DNA from: Sphingomonas sp. ATCC 31555
GTDB lineage: Bacteria; Pseudomonadota; Alphaproteobacteria; Sphingomonadales; Sphingomonadaceae
Length of the DNA: 64,000 bases
Assembly (NCBI RefSeq): GCF_000282895.1
Contig: NZ_ALBQ01000011.1
Location: 186,001-250,000 of the forward strand
Reading direction: 5' to 3'
Every line of letters starts with the position of its first letter. Position 1 is the stretch's first letter. The notes beneath the pieces were generated by a model, which was not told where the DNA came from, did no database searches, and saw only the letters and a program-made list of their open reading frames with translations. The position numbers and the translations under genes were made by a program. Of this stretch, positions 27,846 through 36,227 are shown piece by piece.

Positions 27846-28232
27846 ATGAACATCCTCTTCATCGAGGATGATCCCATGAACCGACGGGTCGTCAAGGACA
27901 TGCTCGATGTAGCGGGCGCCACGATGGCGGAAGCGGCTTGGGCGGAGGAGGGGCTTGCCCGAATCGACGCTGAAACCTTCGACATCGTTCTGGTCGACCT
28001 CCGCATGCCGGGCACGGATGGATTCGAGACGATTCGCCGGATCCGCGGCAGAGGCGATTGCAAGGCGACGCTGCCGATCATCGTCGTGACCGCAGACACC
28101 GCGCTGGACCTGCGGGAGCGCTGCCTCGCCACCGGTGCGGACGATGTGCTGTTCAAGCCGGTCGCGATGGATGCTCTGTTCGATTCAATCGGCCGCGTGC
28201 TCGCCGGGCGCGAAGGAACGGTGATCGGCTGA
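27846..28232 (+). CDS. Single-domain response regulator (CheY-like receiver)
   Basis: A 128-residue stand-alone receiver. The acidic pair ED(D8)D9, phospho-acceptor D51 in VLVDLRMPGTDG, the switch Thr in VVTADTA and Lys in LFKPV are all present, so it should accept phosphate. It follows the hybrid kinase by 69 nt and probably serves as its diffusible output or as an intermediate in a multistep relay that includes the EAL protein. There is no DNA-binding domain. Confidence 0.92.
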   Translation: MNILFIEDDPMNRRVVKDMLDVAGATMAEAAWAEEGLARIDAETFDIVLVDLRMPGTDGFETIRRIRGRGDCKATLPIIVVTADTALDLRERCLATGADDVLFKPVAMDALFDSIGRVLAGREGTVIG

Positions 28233-28252
28233 GGCGCATTGCCGCTCGCTCA

Positions 28253-29539
28253 TCAGTCTTCGGCGATACGGCTGTGCCGTGCAGTGTCGCGCATCACCAC
28301 ATACACGACCAGCGAAATGCCGATCATCGCCGTGACGTACCAGTAGAATCCGCGCTCCCAGCCCTGATGCTTGAACCACAGGGCGACGGATGGCGCCGTC
28401 CCGCCGAACAGGGCATTGGCCAGCGCATAGGGCAGCGCCACTCCCAAGGTGCGGATATGGGCAGGGAACAGCTCCGCCTTCACCACGGCGTTGATCGAGG
28501 TGTAGCCGGTGACGATCAGCAGCGCTGCGACCATCAGCCAGAAGGCAGACATGCCGTCGCGAACTCCCTCCATCGCGACGAAGATGGGATAGGTGAACGC
28601 CACGCCGAGGATGCCGAAGCCGATCATCAGCGGCTTGCGGCCGATGCGATCGGATAGTGCGCCCGCCAGTGGCTGGACGAGCATGAAGACGAACAGCGCC
28701 GCCGTGTTCACCCGCGTGGTCACCGCGTCGGAAAGGCCCGCGGTGTTTCGCAGGAACGTGATCGGATAGATGGTGTAGGCATAGAAGGCGAGCGTGCCGC
28801 CGGCGGTGAGCAGCAGCACCAGTCCGGCTTCGCGCGGGTGCTGGCGGAACAGCGTGAAGAAGCCGGACGCCGCCTGGCGATCTCGCTGGGCGAAGCTGGG
28901 GGTCTCCGCCAAGCGGCGGCGGAGCCAATAGACCAGCAGCGCCAGCACGCCGCCCAGCGCGAACGGCAGGCGCCACCCCCATTCCCGCAGCGCCGCTTCC
29001 GGCATCACCGCCTGCAACCCCAACAGGACGAGCAGCGCGGTAAGCTGCCCCGAGATCAGCGTGACATATTGAAAGCTGGAGAAGAAGCCGCGGTGGCGCC
29101 TCCCGGCCATTTCGGAAAGATAGGTGGCGCTGGCACCATATTCGCCGCCGAGCGACAGGCCCTGGAGAAGTCGCGCCACCACCAGCGCCGCGGTCGCGCC
29201 CCAGCCGATGCTGTCATAGCCGGGGGTGAGTGCGATCACCAGCGAGCCTGCGCACATCAGCGTCACGGAGAGGCTGAGCCCCGCCTTGCGCCCATGGCGA
29301 TCGCCATAGACACCCATCAGCCAGCCGCCGATCGGCCGCATGAAGAAGCCGATCGCGAACACGATCCAGGCGTTTAAAGTCTGGGCAGTGCCCGGCGCGA
29401 AGTAATGCGGCGCGAGATAAGACGCGAGCGCGGCATAGGCATACCAGTCATACCATTCGACCAGATTGCCGGCGGAGCCGCCCAGGATCGAACGGAGGCG
29501 GGTACCGCGATCGAGCGGTGCATCGGAAGCATCGGCCAT
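28253..29539 (-). CDS. MFS transporter of the metabolite:H+ symporter (MHS) family, dicarboxylate/alpha-ketoglutarate type
   Basis: Twelve-helix proton symporter in the inner membrane. The N-terminal GNLVEWYDWYAYAALASY and the loop GDRHGRKAGL, plus RLLQGLSLGGEYGAS, are typical of KgtP/ProP/ShiA relatives. Length 428 residues is normal. The substrate is probably an organic acid but cannot be fixed from sequence. It is monocistronic as far as seen, convergent with the receiver gene (20-nt gap). Confidence 0.85.
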   Translation of the reverse strand: MADASDAPLDRGTRLRSILGGSAGNLVEWYDWYAYAALASYLAPHYFAPGTAQTLNAWIVFAIGFFMRPIGGWLMGVYGDRHGRKAGLSLSVTLMCAGSLVIALTPGYDSIGWGATAALVVARLLQGLSLGGEYGASATYLSEMAGRRHRGFFSSFQYVTLISGQLTALLVLLGLQAVMPEAALREWGWRLPFALGGVLALLVYWLRRRLAETPSFAQRDRQAASGFFTLFRQHPREAGLVLLLTAGGTLAFYAYTIYPITFLRNTAGLSDAVTTRVNTAALFVFMLVQPLAGALSDRIGRKPLMIGFGILGVAFTYPIFVAMEGVRDGMSAFWLMVAALLIVTGYTSINAVVKAELFPAHIRTLGVALPYALANALFGGTAPSVALWFKHQGWERGFYWYVTAMIGISLVVYVVMRDTARHSRIAED

Positions 29540-29624
29540 GCCCGGTCTATAGCAGAGCGTCGCCCGCCGGAAAGGCGCGCGCAGGGGGACGTACCCCTCG
29601 GCGAGCGACGCAGACCGCGCGCTT

Positions 29625-30518
29625 CTAACGCGCGATTCCGATAATTCCCGTTGCCGTGTACCCCGCGTCGACGCTGCCGCTCATCGTCGGCGTCTGCTGG
29701 GCAATCTGGGCGGCGCTGTTGTCGCCGAACACGTTGTCGCGGGCGATCGAGACGCCGGACAGGTTCGTCAGGCTGCTGCTATATCCGCTGGCGGTACTAT
29801 ATACCGTCGAGCAGATGGCGGACGGCATCGCCAACTGCGAGATCAGCGTTGCGTATCTGCCGCTGGTGGCGGTGGCCAGGCTGGAGAACACCTCGAAGTG
29901 GATGTGCGGCCAGCGCCCGGCATAGCAGCCGGGGAAAATCGTGGTGAAGGTCACCTGGCCGTTTGCATCGGTGACGCCCACGCCGCGCAGATAGCTTTCG
30001 TTCGGCAGGTCATAGAGCGAGTATTTGCCGTTCCGATCGCAATGCCAGAGATAGATCGCATAGCCGGCTAGCGGCCCGCAACTGCTGTTCACGTCTACCA
30101 CGGTAAGCGTGAGAGTGAGCTGGACGCCCGCTGCCACGGTGGTCGAGCTGCCGATGAAACTGGGGCGGATGTCGCTGCGCACGACATTGCTGGCCGTGAG
30201 CGCGTTGGATGTGAGGCCCGACGAGGTATTGGTGCCGTCCGCCGGGTAGGGGCCGTTGGTTTCGGTCGGGTCGGCCACGCAGCTGCCGGTCGCTGTTGCC
30301 GTCGGAGTGGGCGTGGGCGTGCTGGTGGCGGTGGGTGTCGGCGTGGGCGTGGCGGTGGCCGTCGCGGTGGTGGTGCCGCTGGAGCTGCTGCCGTCGCAGG
30401 CGGCGAGCACCACAGCGGTACCCGCGCCGGTGAACCAGCGCAGCGCGCGACGACGGCTGGCAAGCGCGGTCATTGCTTCCAGGTCGTGCAAGAGTCCGTG
30501 GTCGTGATGGTCGTTCAA
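29625..30518 (-). CDS. Tat-exported lipoprotein with intradiol ring-cleavage dioxygenase fold
   Basis: Residues 1-40 carry SRRRALRWF and the lipobox VVLAAC, so the product is probably a Tat-secreted lipoprotein. A linker of alternating Thr/Pro/Ala (about 50-78) follows. The catalytic domain has ETNGPYP, LWHCDRNGKYS and PGCYAGRWPHIHFE, which supply the two Tyr and two His that bind Fe(III) in intradiol dioxygenases. The start is TTG 30518 behind AGGAGGG. Such extracytoplasmic members are often annotated as protocatechuate 3,4-dioxygenase-like, but no aromatic-catabolic genes are nearby, so the substrate is unknown. The gene runs on the same strand as the MFS gene. Confidence 0.82.
   Translation of the reverse strand: MNDHHDHGLLHDLEAMTALASRRRALRWFTGAGTAVVLAACDGSSSSGTTTATATATPTPTPTATSTPTPTPTATATGSCVADPTETNGPYPADGTNTSSGLTSNALTASNVVRSDIRPSFIGSSTTVAAGVQLTLTLTVVDVNSSCGPLAGYAIYLWHCDRNGKYSLYDLPNESYLRGVGVTDANGQVTFTTIFPGCYAGRWPHIHFEVFSSLATATSGRYATLISQLAMPSAICSTVYSTASGYSSSLTNLSGVSIARDNVFGDNSAAQIAQQTPTMSGSVDAGYTATGIIGIAR
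30295..30375 (-). repeat. Low-complexity GTGGGC/GGCGGT-type tandem tract encoding a Thr/Pro/Ala linker
   Basis: Short degenerate hexanucleotide units repeat about a dozen times within the dioxygenase-like gene and encode the alternating TP/TA linker. The tract could change length by slipped-strand copying, always in multiples that keep the frame if whole hexamers move. Confidence 0.7.
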
Positions 30519-30595
30519 AACAGCCCTCCTGTGATGAAGGCTGAACTGATCGAGCGAGTTTGCTTGCCGATGTCGCCGTTTCGCGGCGTGTTGCG

Positions 30596-31876
30596 TCAGG
30601 TTGCAAGCGGCATCCGGACGCGAACGCGCCCGCCGGCGCCACCCGGCCGATTCGCGAGCGTTACCTCGCCCCCGTGCAGTTCGGTGATCGAACGGACGAT
30701 GGCGAGCCCGAGGCCGGTGCCGCCCGTCGCCCGGTTTCGCGAGCTTTCACCGCGGACGAACGGCGCGAACAATTGATCGGCGCGCGCGAGATCGAAGCCC
30801 GCACCATGATCGTCAACCAGTATCTCGCCATAGCCCTGTCCCACGGTCCACGAGATTTCGGCGGCCTGGCCGTAGCGAATCGCATTTTCGACCAGATTGC
30901 CAAACAGCCGCCGCAGCGCCTGCGCGTCTCCCATCACGACCATGCGGGGGCCTGGGTCGACGGTTACGTTTTGCCCGGCGGCGGAAAGATCATCGGCCAG
31001 GCTTTCGACAACGCTGCCGAGATCGAGCCGGACCATTTCGCCATGGGCGCGATCATCGCGGTTGAAGCGCAGCGTGGCGGCAAGCATGCCGCGCATCTCT
31101 TCGATGTCGGCATTGGCACGATCGCGCGCGGCATCGGGCAATTGTTCGACCCAGAAAGCGAGGCGGGACAACGGGGTGCCGAGATCGTGCGCCATCGCGG
31201 CCAGCATCACCGTGCGATTCTCCGCCTGGTGCAGGATGCGGGTCTGCATCGCTTCCATCGCGTGACCCAGATCGCGGATCTCGCGCGGGCCGTGCAGCGG
31301 TATCGCTTCGGGAGCGCCCAGCCGCGCGCGCTTCGCCGCCTCGGCCAAACTACGAATCGGCCGCGATATCCGGCGCGCCGCCACCCAGGCCAGCAACGAG
31401 AGGATGAACAGCGTGATCAGCATCCATTGCAGGATCGCCAGCCGCCAGCGGCCCAGCGCCGGCGCGCGGCTGATCGATACCACCAGCCAGCCCTTGTCGG
31501 TTCGCCGGCCAATGCTGAAGCTGCCATGCACATCCTGATCGGGATCGCGCACCGGCCATTCATAATAACCGCGCACCTGATCGGCGGGGAGCGGGATCAG
31601 TGCTGCGATCGACCGATCGCGTGCGGGCGAGGGGCGCTCCTCGCGACGGCCGAAATATTCGTCGGCGGCATAGCGTAGCTGGATGGGATGGCCCGGGTTG
31701 CCGGTCGGCGCCCGACCGGTGCGCAGCGCCTCGGCGATCCGCGCGATCGGCACGGGGCTGAAGCCTGGAGGAGGGCCGCGAAACACGATCGCGAACTGCA
31801 CCAGCATCACCACCGCCGCCGAGGTAATGGCGAACAGCATCATCGGCACGACGATGGAAACGGGCCTGCGGATCAC
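30596..31876 (-). CDS. Sensor histidine kinase, EnvZ-like
   Basis: Two transmembrane helices (about residues 10-32 and 150-172) enclose a periplasmic domain of about 115 residues. A HAMP linker (ARRISRPIRSLAEAAKRA), an H-box AMAHDLGTPLSRL, and an ATPase domain with NLVENAIRYG, DDHGAGFD and GTGLGLAI follow. GTG start at 31876 overlaps the stop of the response regulator (GTGA), so the pair is co-translated. Length 426 residues. The Met-Ala-His-Asp-Leu H-box is of EnvZ/RstB kind; the stimulus is unknown. Confidence 0.92.
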   Translation of the reverse strand: MIRRPVSIVVPMMLFAITSAAVVMLVQFAIVFRGPPPGFSPVPIARIAEALRTGRAPTGNPGHPIQLRYAADEYFGRREERPSPARDRSIAALIPLPADQVRGYYEWPVRDPDQDVHGSFSIGRRTDKGWLVVSISRAPALGRWRLAILQWMLITLFILSLLAWVAARRISRPIRSLAEAAKRARLGAPEAIPLHGPREIRDLGHAMEAMQTRILHQAENRTVMLAAMAHDLGTPLSRLAFWVEQLPDAARDRANADIEEMRGMLAATLRFNRDDRAHGEMVRLDLGSVVESLADDLSAAGQNVTVDPGPRMVVMGDAQALRRLFGNLVENAIRYGQAAEISWTVGQGYGEILVDDHGAGFDLARADQLFAPFVRGESSRNRATGGTGLGLAIVRSITELHGGEVTLANRPGGAGGRVRVRMPLAT

Positions 31877-32610
31877 TTGGTCGTGACTTCGGCCACGAAC
31901 ATATAGCCTTCGTTGCGAATGGTGCGGATCAGCTCGTCGTCGCTCGGCCGTGCGAGCTTCTTGCGTAGCCGGCTCATCTGGACGTCGATTGCACGATCAA
32001 AATGCTCTGCCTGGGGCCCGCGCGAATGATCGAGCAGCGCGTCGCGCGACAGCACCCGGCGCGGACGCTCCACCAGCGCGATCAACAGGCGGAACTCACC
32101 ATCGGAAAGGTTGATGAGCACGCCATCGGGATCATAAAGCTGCCGCCCCAGCGGATCCAGCCGCCAGCCGGCGAAGCGAAGAAAGGTGCGCCCCTGCGGC
32201 ACCGATGCGGCCGGGGCACTGGCGAAGCGGCGGAGCACCGAACGGATGCGGGCGAGCAGCTCTCGCGGATTGGCGGGCTTTGCGACATAATCGTCCGCGC
32301 CCATTTCCAGCCCCACGATGCGATCGATATCGTCGCTGAGCACAGAATGGAAGATAACCGCCGGTCGCGCATCCCTGTCCATGGTGCGCAGAATCGACAG
32401 GCCGTCTTCGCCCGGCATCATCAGATCGAGAACAATTAGCGCATATTCGTTCTCGGCAAGCGCGGCCCGCATCGTGGTCGCGTCCTCGGCGGTGTCGACC
32501 ACATAGCCATGCTGCGACAGGAATGCCGCGGTGAGTTCACGGATCCCCGGGTCGTCATCGACAATCAGAAGGCGGGTTTCGAGATCCATGGCGAGGGCTG
32601 ACTGCATCAT
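31873..32610 (-). CDS. OmpR/PhoB-family response regulator
   Basis: Receiver with VDDDPGIREL at the acidic pocket, phospho-Asp in LIVLDLMMPGEDG and Lys in VAKPANP, followed by a winged-helix DNA-binding domain (NLSDGEFRLLIALVERP ... FDRAIDVQMSRLRKKL). The ATG at 32610 gives 245 residues; the internal ATG at 32589 (238 residues, beginning MDLETRLLIVDDD) is more usual for the family. Neither has a clear ribosome site. It is translated together with the EnvZ-like kinase and divergent from rpsU across about 220 bp. Confidence 0.92.
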   Translation of the reverse strand: MMQSALAMDLETRLLIVDDDPGIRELTAAFLSQHGYVVDTAEDATTMRAALAENEYALIVLDLMMPGEDGLSILRTMDRDARPAVIFHSVLSDDIDRIVGLEMGADDYVAKPANPRELLARIRSVLRRFASAPAASVPQGRTFLRFAGWRLDPLGRQLYDPDGVLINLSDGEFRLLIALVERPRRVLSRDALLDHSRGPQAEHFDRAIDVQMSRLRKKLARPSDDELIRTIRNEGYMFVAEVTTK

Positions 32611-32832
32611 GGGTGAGCTTGTGCCGCCAGAATCTATCGAGCGGGTTACAGCCCTGCAATCTGGTGTAATCTACAGCGGCGTTGCTTTGATGCAACAGCG
32701 GCGGCTCGCAGCCGGCGGTGCACGCTTTCGCTTGAAGAATCGCCTTCTCGCTGGTAGGAGGCCCGTTCGACGCCGTAACTATGGTTTCGGCGGCCCCTTT
32801 CTATTGAGTTTTGATCGGAGTTGTACGGCCTC

Positions 32833-33039
32833 ATGCAAATCATCGTTCGCGACAATAACGTCGACCAGGCGCTGCGGGCGCTCAAGAAGAAGCTGCAGCG
32901 TGAAGGCGTGTATCGCGAGATGAAGCTCCGCCGTCACTACGAAAAGCCCAGCGAAAAGCGCGCTCGCGAGCGTGCGGCTGCGGTTCGCCGCGCGCGCAAG
33001 CTGGAGCGCAAGCGCGTCGAGCGCGACAGCGCCCGCTAA
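32833..33039 (+). CDS. rpsU: 30S ribosomal protein S21
   Basis: Small basic ribosomal protein. [20 protein letters not shown] and the Arg/Lys-rich tail are S21. ATG 32833 gives 68 residues, the usual size; the frame extends 4 codons to a TTG that sits too close to the CGGAG ribosome site. It is a single gene closed by a strong hairpin at 33048-33082. Confidence 0.97.
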   Translation: MQIIVRDNNVDQALRALKKKLQREGVYREMKLRRHYEKPSEKRARERAAAVRRARKLERKRVERDSAR

Positions 33040-33047
33040 GCTGCGGT

Positions 33048-33082
33048 ACGACGAGCGCGAATCGCGCTCGTCGTCTTTGTCT
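33048..33082 (+). terminator. Terminator of rpsU
   Basis: A perfect 12-bp stem (ACGACGAGCGCG, loop AAT, then the complement) begins 9 nt after the rpsU stop and is followed by CTTTGTCT. Confidence 0.8.
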
Positions 33083-33123
33083 ATGTTCCATGACGGGGCC
33101 GATGCCCCTACCGGAGTCCGATC

Positions 33124-33693
33124 ATGTCGGTTACCGCCGTTCCGCTCCAGCCCGTCAAGGGCAGCTACAAGCTCTGGATCTGGTTGGGGGTGCTGGCGGC
33201 GATCGCCGTCGCGTTCGCGCTCGCCTGGGGCGGTACGCGCACCGCGGTGGTCTCCCGCTATGATGCCGACGCCTTCATGGCATGGCACAAAGGCCAGCCA
33301 GGCGTGCAGACCACGGCATCGGGGCTGCAATATCAGGTGATCGAGCCCGGCAGTGGCGCCACTCCGGAAGAGCAGGACGGCGTCGTCCTGGAAATCCGCG
33401 GCGTGCTGCGCGACGGCAAGGAATTTCAGCCGAAGACGCCGATGCGTTTTCAGCTGGGCCAGCCGATGATCCCCGGCTTCACCGAAGGCGTGAAGCTGAT
33501 GAAGAAGGGGTCGCACTATCGCTTCTGGCTGCCGCCGAAGCTGGGCTATGGGGCCGAGCCCGGCGCCGCGAACGAGCTGGCGGATCAGGTGCTGATCTTC
33601 GACGTGAAGATGGAAGAACTGGTTCCTGCTGCGGTGATCCGTCAGATGATGCAGCAGCAAGGCGCGATGCCGCCGGGTGCTGCCGGCCAATAA
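33124..33693 (+). CDS. Membrane-anchored FKBP-type peptidyl-prolyl isomerase
   Basis: Catalyses cis-trans proline isomerisation in the periplasm. An uncleaved N-terminal anchor (about residues 17-35, LWIWLGVLAAIAVAFALAW) precedes an FKBP domain of about 110 residues with TTASGLQYQVI, MIPGFTEGVKLMKKG, FWLPPKLGYG and LIFDVKMEEL. Length 189 residues. A Gln/Met/Gly-rich tail closes the protein. It is a single gene between rpsU and a bidirectional terminator. Confidence 0.92.
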   Translation: MSVTAVPLQPVKGSYKLWIWLGVLAAIAVAFALAWGGTRTAVVSRYDADAFMAWHKGQPGVQTTASGLQYQVIEPGSGATPEEQDGVVLEIRGVLRDGKEFQPKTPMRFQLGQPMIPGFTEGVKLMKKGSHYRFWLPPKLGYGAEPGAANELADQVLIFDVKMEELVPAAVIRQMMQQQGAMPPGAAGQ

Positions 33694-33715
33694 GCCGGGA
33701 CACGACGCAAGATCG

Positions 33716-33750
33716 AAAAGCCCGCGCGCGGTTCCGCTCGCGGGCTTTTT
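33716..33750. terminator. Bidirectional intrinsic terminator between the FKBP gene and the phosphatase gene
   Basis: GCCCGCG (33720-33726) pairs with CGCGGGC (33739-33745); AAAA flanks the left and TTTTT the right side, so it can stop both converging transcripts. Confidence 0.85.
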
Positions 33751-33759
33751 CGTGCGTAT

Positions 33760-34521
33760 TCAGCTGCTGACGGCCAGGAAGCGCCGCGCGTCGCCATCGA
33801 TGCACAAGGCAGTCAGCCGGCCGCTGGCATAAGCGCCGGTATCGATGCCGATGCGATTCGGGCGTTCTTCGGGCGCCTCGCTGATGCTGTGTCCATGGAC
33901 GACCATTACGCCATGATCCGCCCTGCTGGTGAGGAACGGAGCGCGGATCCAGCGCAGGTCCTGCGCCTGCTGGTCTTCGATCGCGACGCCGGGGCGGATG
34001 CCGGCATGGACGAACAGATAGTCGCCGAGCGCGACCGTATCGCGCATTTCCCGCATCAGCGCGACGTGAGGTTCTGGGATCGCGTCGCGCAGCCGCTCGA
34101 CCGCCTCTTCGGGAGTGGTCGCCATCAGGTCTGCCGCCGACAGACCATAGCTTTCGATGCATTCCTGGCCGCCGAATCGCAGCCATTCGCCCAGATGCTC
34201 GCTGGCGCCGTCGAGGATGGCCAGCAGCATCTCCTCGTGGTTGCCGGCGAGGATCGTCAGGCCGGGATCGCTCGCCCGCCGGGCGACCAGCAGATCGAGC
34301 ACGCCGCGTGAATCGGGGCCCCGATCGATCAGGTCGCCCAGGAACACCAGATGGTCGTCACGGCGGGGATCGGCGGTGCGTAGCGCATCGATCTCGTTCA
34401 GCAGCCGGACGAGCAGGTCGCGCCGGCCATGCACATCGCCCACCGCGATCGCCCGCACATCCGGCGGCAGTGCAAAGGCACGTGGCGAGCGGGAGCGGAA
34501 CAGGGAGGAAAGCAGCTTCAC
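33760..34521 (-). CDS. Metallophosphoesterase, PPP-type serine/threonine phosphatase-like
   Basis: Dinuclear-metal phosphatase of the PrpA/PrpB-like bacterial PPP group. The motifs [21 protein letters not shown] and later VHGHS supply the metal ligands. GTG start at 34521, 253 residues. It could dephosphorylate proteins or diadenosine polyphosphates (ApaH relatives), and the sequence does not decide between them. It is divergent from the SulP gene. Confidence 0.88.
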   Translation of the reverse strand: MKLLSSLFRSRSPRAFALPPDVRAIAVGDVHGRRDLLVRLLNEIDALRTADPRRDDHLVFLGDLIDRGPDSRGVLDLLVARRASDPGLTILAGNHEEMLLAILDGASEHLGEWLRFGGQECIESYGLSAADLMATTPEEAVERLRDAIPEPHVALMREMRDTVALGDYLFVHAGIRPGVAIEDQQAQDLRWIRAPFLTSRADHGVMVVHGHSISEAPEERPNRIGIDTGAYASGRLTALCIDGDARRFLAVSS

Positions 34522-34730
34522 GCGCCAGAGGTAGAGCGCAGCGCGCCGGCGGGCAACAAGGGCAGCCCGTGGAGGCGGTTGCTTCCCTCACCGCAAGCGT
34601 CTACAGACCGCGCATTCGCAAGGACCCGGTGCAATTCCGGGTGGCTATTCCGGCCGCCGATCCGCCGGACAACAACATGCACCGATATCGATGCGCAGTT
34701 CTGCGCCACGTGCTCTGTTGTGGATTTTCA
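34522..34730 (+). other. 209-nt leader/intergenic region upstream of the SulP transporter
   Basis: No gene is apparent. Two small hairpins lie near the SulP start: ACCCGG(34624-34629)/CCGGGT(34637-34642) and TCCGGC(34649-34654)/GCCGGA(34664-34669). They could belong to a structured leader, but I recognise no known riboswitch class. Confidence 0.35.
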
Positions 34731-36227
34731 ATGACTTTCACCTTTTCTGCCTATCGGCGCCAATGGTTCACCGATGTGGCCAGCGCGCGCCGCGACCTTA
34801 TGGCCGGCGTCGTCGTCGCTCTCGCGCTCATTCCCGAAGCGATCGGCTTTTCGATCATCGCGGGCGTGGATCCGCGTGTCGGCCTGTACGCCTCGGTCGC
34901 GATCGCCATGACGATCGCCCTGATCGGTGGCCGCCCCGGCATGGTCTCTGCCGCTACCGCGGCGGTCGCCGTGCTGGTTGGCCCGCTGGTGCGGGAACAT
35001 GGCGTCGACTATCTCTTCGCCGCCACCATCCTCATGGGCCTGATCCAGATCGTTGCGGGGCTGCTCCGGCTCGACCTCATCATGCAATTCGTGTCGCGAT
35101 CGGTGATTACCGGCTTCGTCAACGCGCTGGCGATCCTGATCTTCCTCGCACAGCTGCCCCAGCTGACCAACGTCGGCTGGCAAACCTATGCAATGGTCGC
35201 TGGCGGTCTGGCGATCATCTATGGCTTTCCCTGCCTGACCAAGGCGTTACCTTCGCCCCTGGTGGCCATCGTCGTTCTCAGCACGATCAGCATCGGTCTG
35301 GGCCTGCCCGTCCATACCGTGGGCGACATGGGGAAGCTGCCCGATGGGCTACCGAGCTTCGTGCTGCCCCAGATCCCGCTGACGTTCGAAACGCTGCGGA
35401 TCATTCTCCCTTATGCCGTCACGATGGCGGCGGTAGGCCTGCTGGAGTCGCTGCTGACCGCCCAGATCGTCGACGACATGACGGATACCGAAAGCGACAA
35501 GCGCCAGGAATGTGCCGGGCAGGGCGGGGCGAACATCGTCTCCGCGCTGTTCGGCGGCATGGGCGGTTGTGCGATGATCGGGCAGTCGGTGATCAACGTC
35601 ACCTCTGGCGGGCGCAGTCGGCTCTCCACCTTTGCCGCAGGCGCATTTCTGCTGTTCCTGCTCGCTGTGCTGGGGCCGCTGGTCGGACGGATACCGATGG
35701 CGGCGCTGGTGGCGGTGATGATCATGGTTTCGATCGGAACTTTCAGCTGGAACTCGATCCCCAACCTGCGCCGGCACCCACCAACATCGTCGGTGGTCAT
35801 GCTGACCACGGTGGCCGTCGTAGTCGCGACGCAGGATCTGTCGATGGGTGTGCTGGCCGGCGTGCTGCTTTCCGGCATCTTCTTCGCCGGCAAGGTTCAG
35901 CGCATGTTTTCGGTCGACCGGGCGGTCTCCAGCGACGGCTTGGACGCAACCTATCGTGTGGCGGGCGAAATCTTCTTCGCTTCGGTCGACCGGTTTACCC
36001 GCGCCTTCCACGCGGAGGACCGCGCAAAGCGCGTGCGCATCGACGTGAGCGGCGCGCATTTCTGGGACATCTCCGCCGTCGGCGCCCTCGATAAGATCGT
36101 GGCGAGGTTGCGTCGCGACGGACGGGAGGTTGAACTCGTCGGCTTCAATCGTGCCAGTGCGGATCTGGTTGACCGCTTCGCCTTGCACGACAAGACCGGT
36201 GTAGCGCTGGGTGCCGTGCCGCACTGA
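34731..36227 (+). CDS. SulP-family anion transporter (sulfate permease/bicarbonate type) with STAS domain
   Basis: Inner-membrane anion importer with 12-14 predicted helices and a cytoplasmic STAS domain (about residues 400-498, with [19 protein letters not shown]). The signature [24 protein letters not shown] lies in helix 1-2. ATG 34731 gives 498 residues, somewhat short but complete. Sulfate is a natural guess given cysDNC/cysQ, yet bacterial SulP proteins also carry bicarbonate or dicarboxylates. Its stop directly abuts the stop of the convergent wecB with no intervening base. Confidence 0.88.
   Translation: MTFTFSAYRRQWFTDVASARRDLMAGVVVALALIPEAIGFSIIAGVDPRVGLYASVAIAMTIALIGGRPGMVSAATAAVAVLVGPLVREHGVDYLFAATILMGLIQIVAGLLRLDLIMQFVSRSVITGFVNALAILIFLAQLPQLTNVGWQTYAMVAGGLAIIYGFPCLTKALPSPLVAIVVLSTISIGLGLPVHTVGDMGKLPDGLPSFVLPQIPLTFETLRIILPYAVTMAAVGLLESLLTAQIVDDMTDTESDKRQECAGQGGANIVSALFGGMGGCAMIGQSVINVTSGGRSRLSTFAAGAFLLFLLAVLGPLVGRIPMAALVAVMIMVSIGTFSWNSIPNLRRHPPTSSVVMLTTVAVVVATQDLSMGVLAGVLLSGIFFAGKVQRMFSVDRAVSSDGLDATYRVAGEIFFASVDRFTRAFHAEDRAKRVRIDVSGAHFWDISAVGALDKIVARLRRDGREVELVGFNRASADLVDRFALHDKTGVALGAVPH

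Noticed and set aside
34522..34730. Cobalamin riboswitch before SulP
   Set aside because: GGTGCAATTCCGG looks like part of the cobalamin core, but the following CCCGC-ACTG box and other conserved parts are missing, and sulfate transport does not fit.
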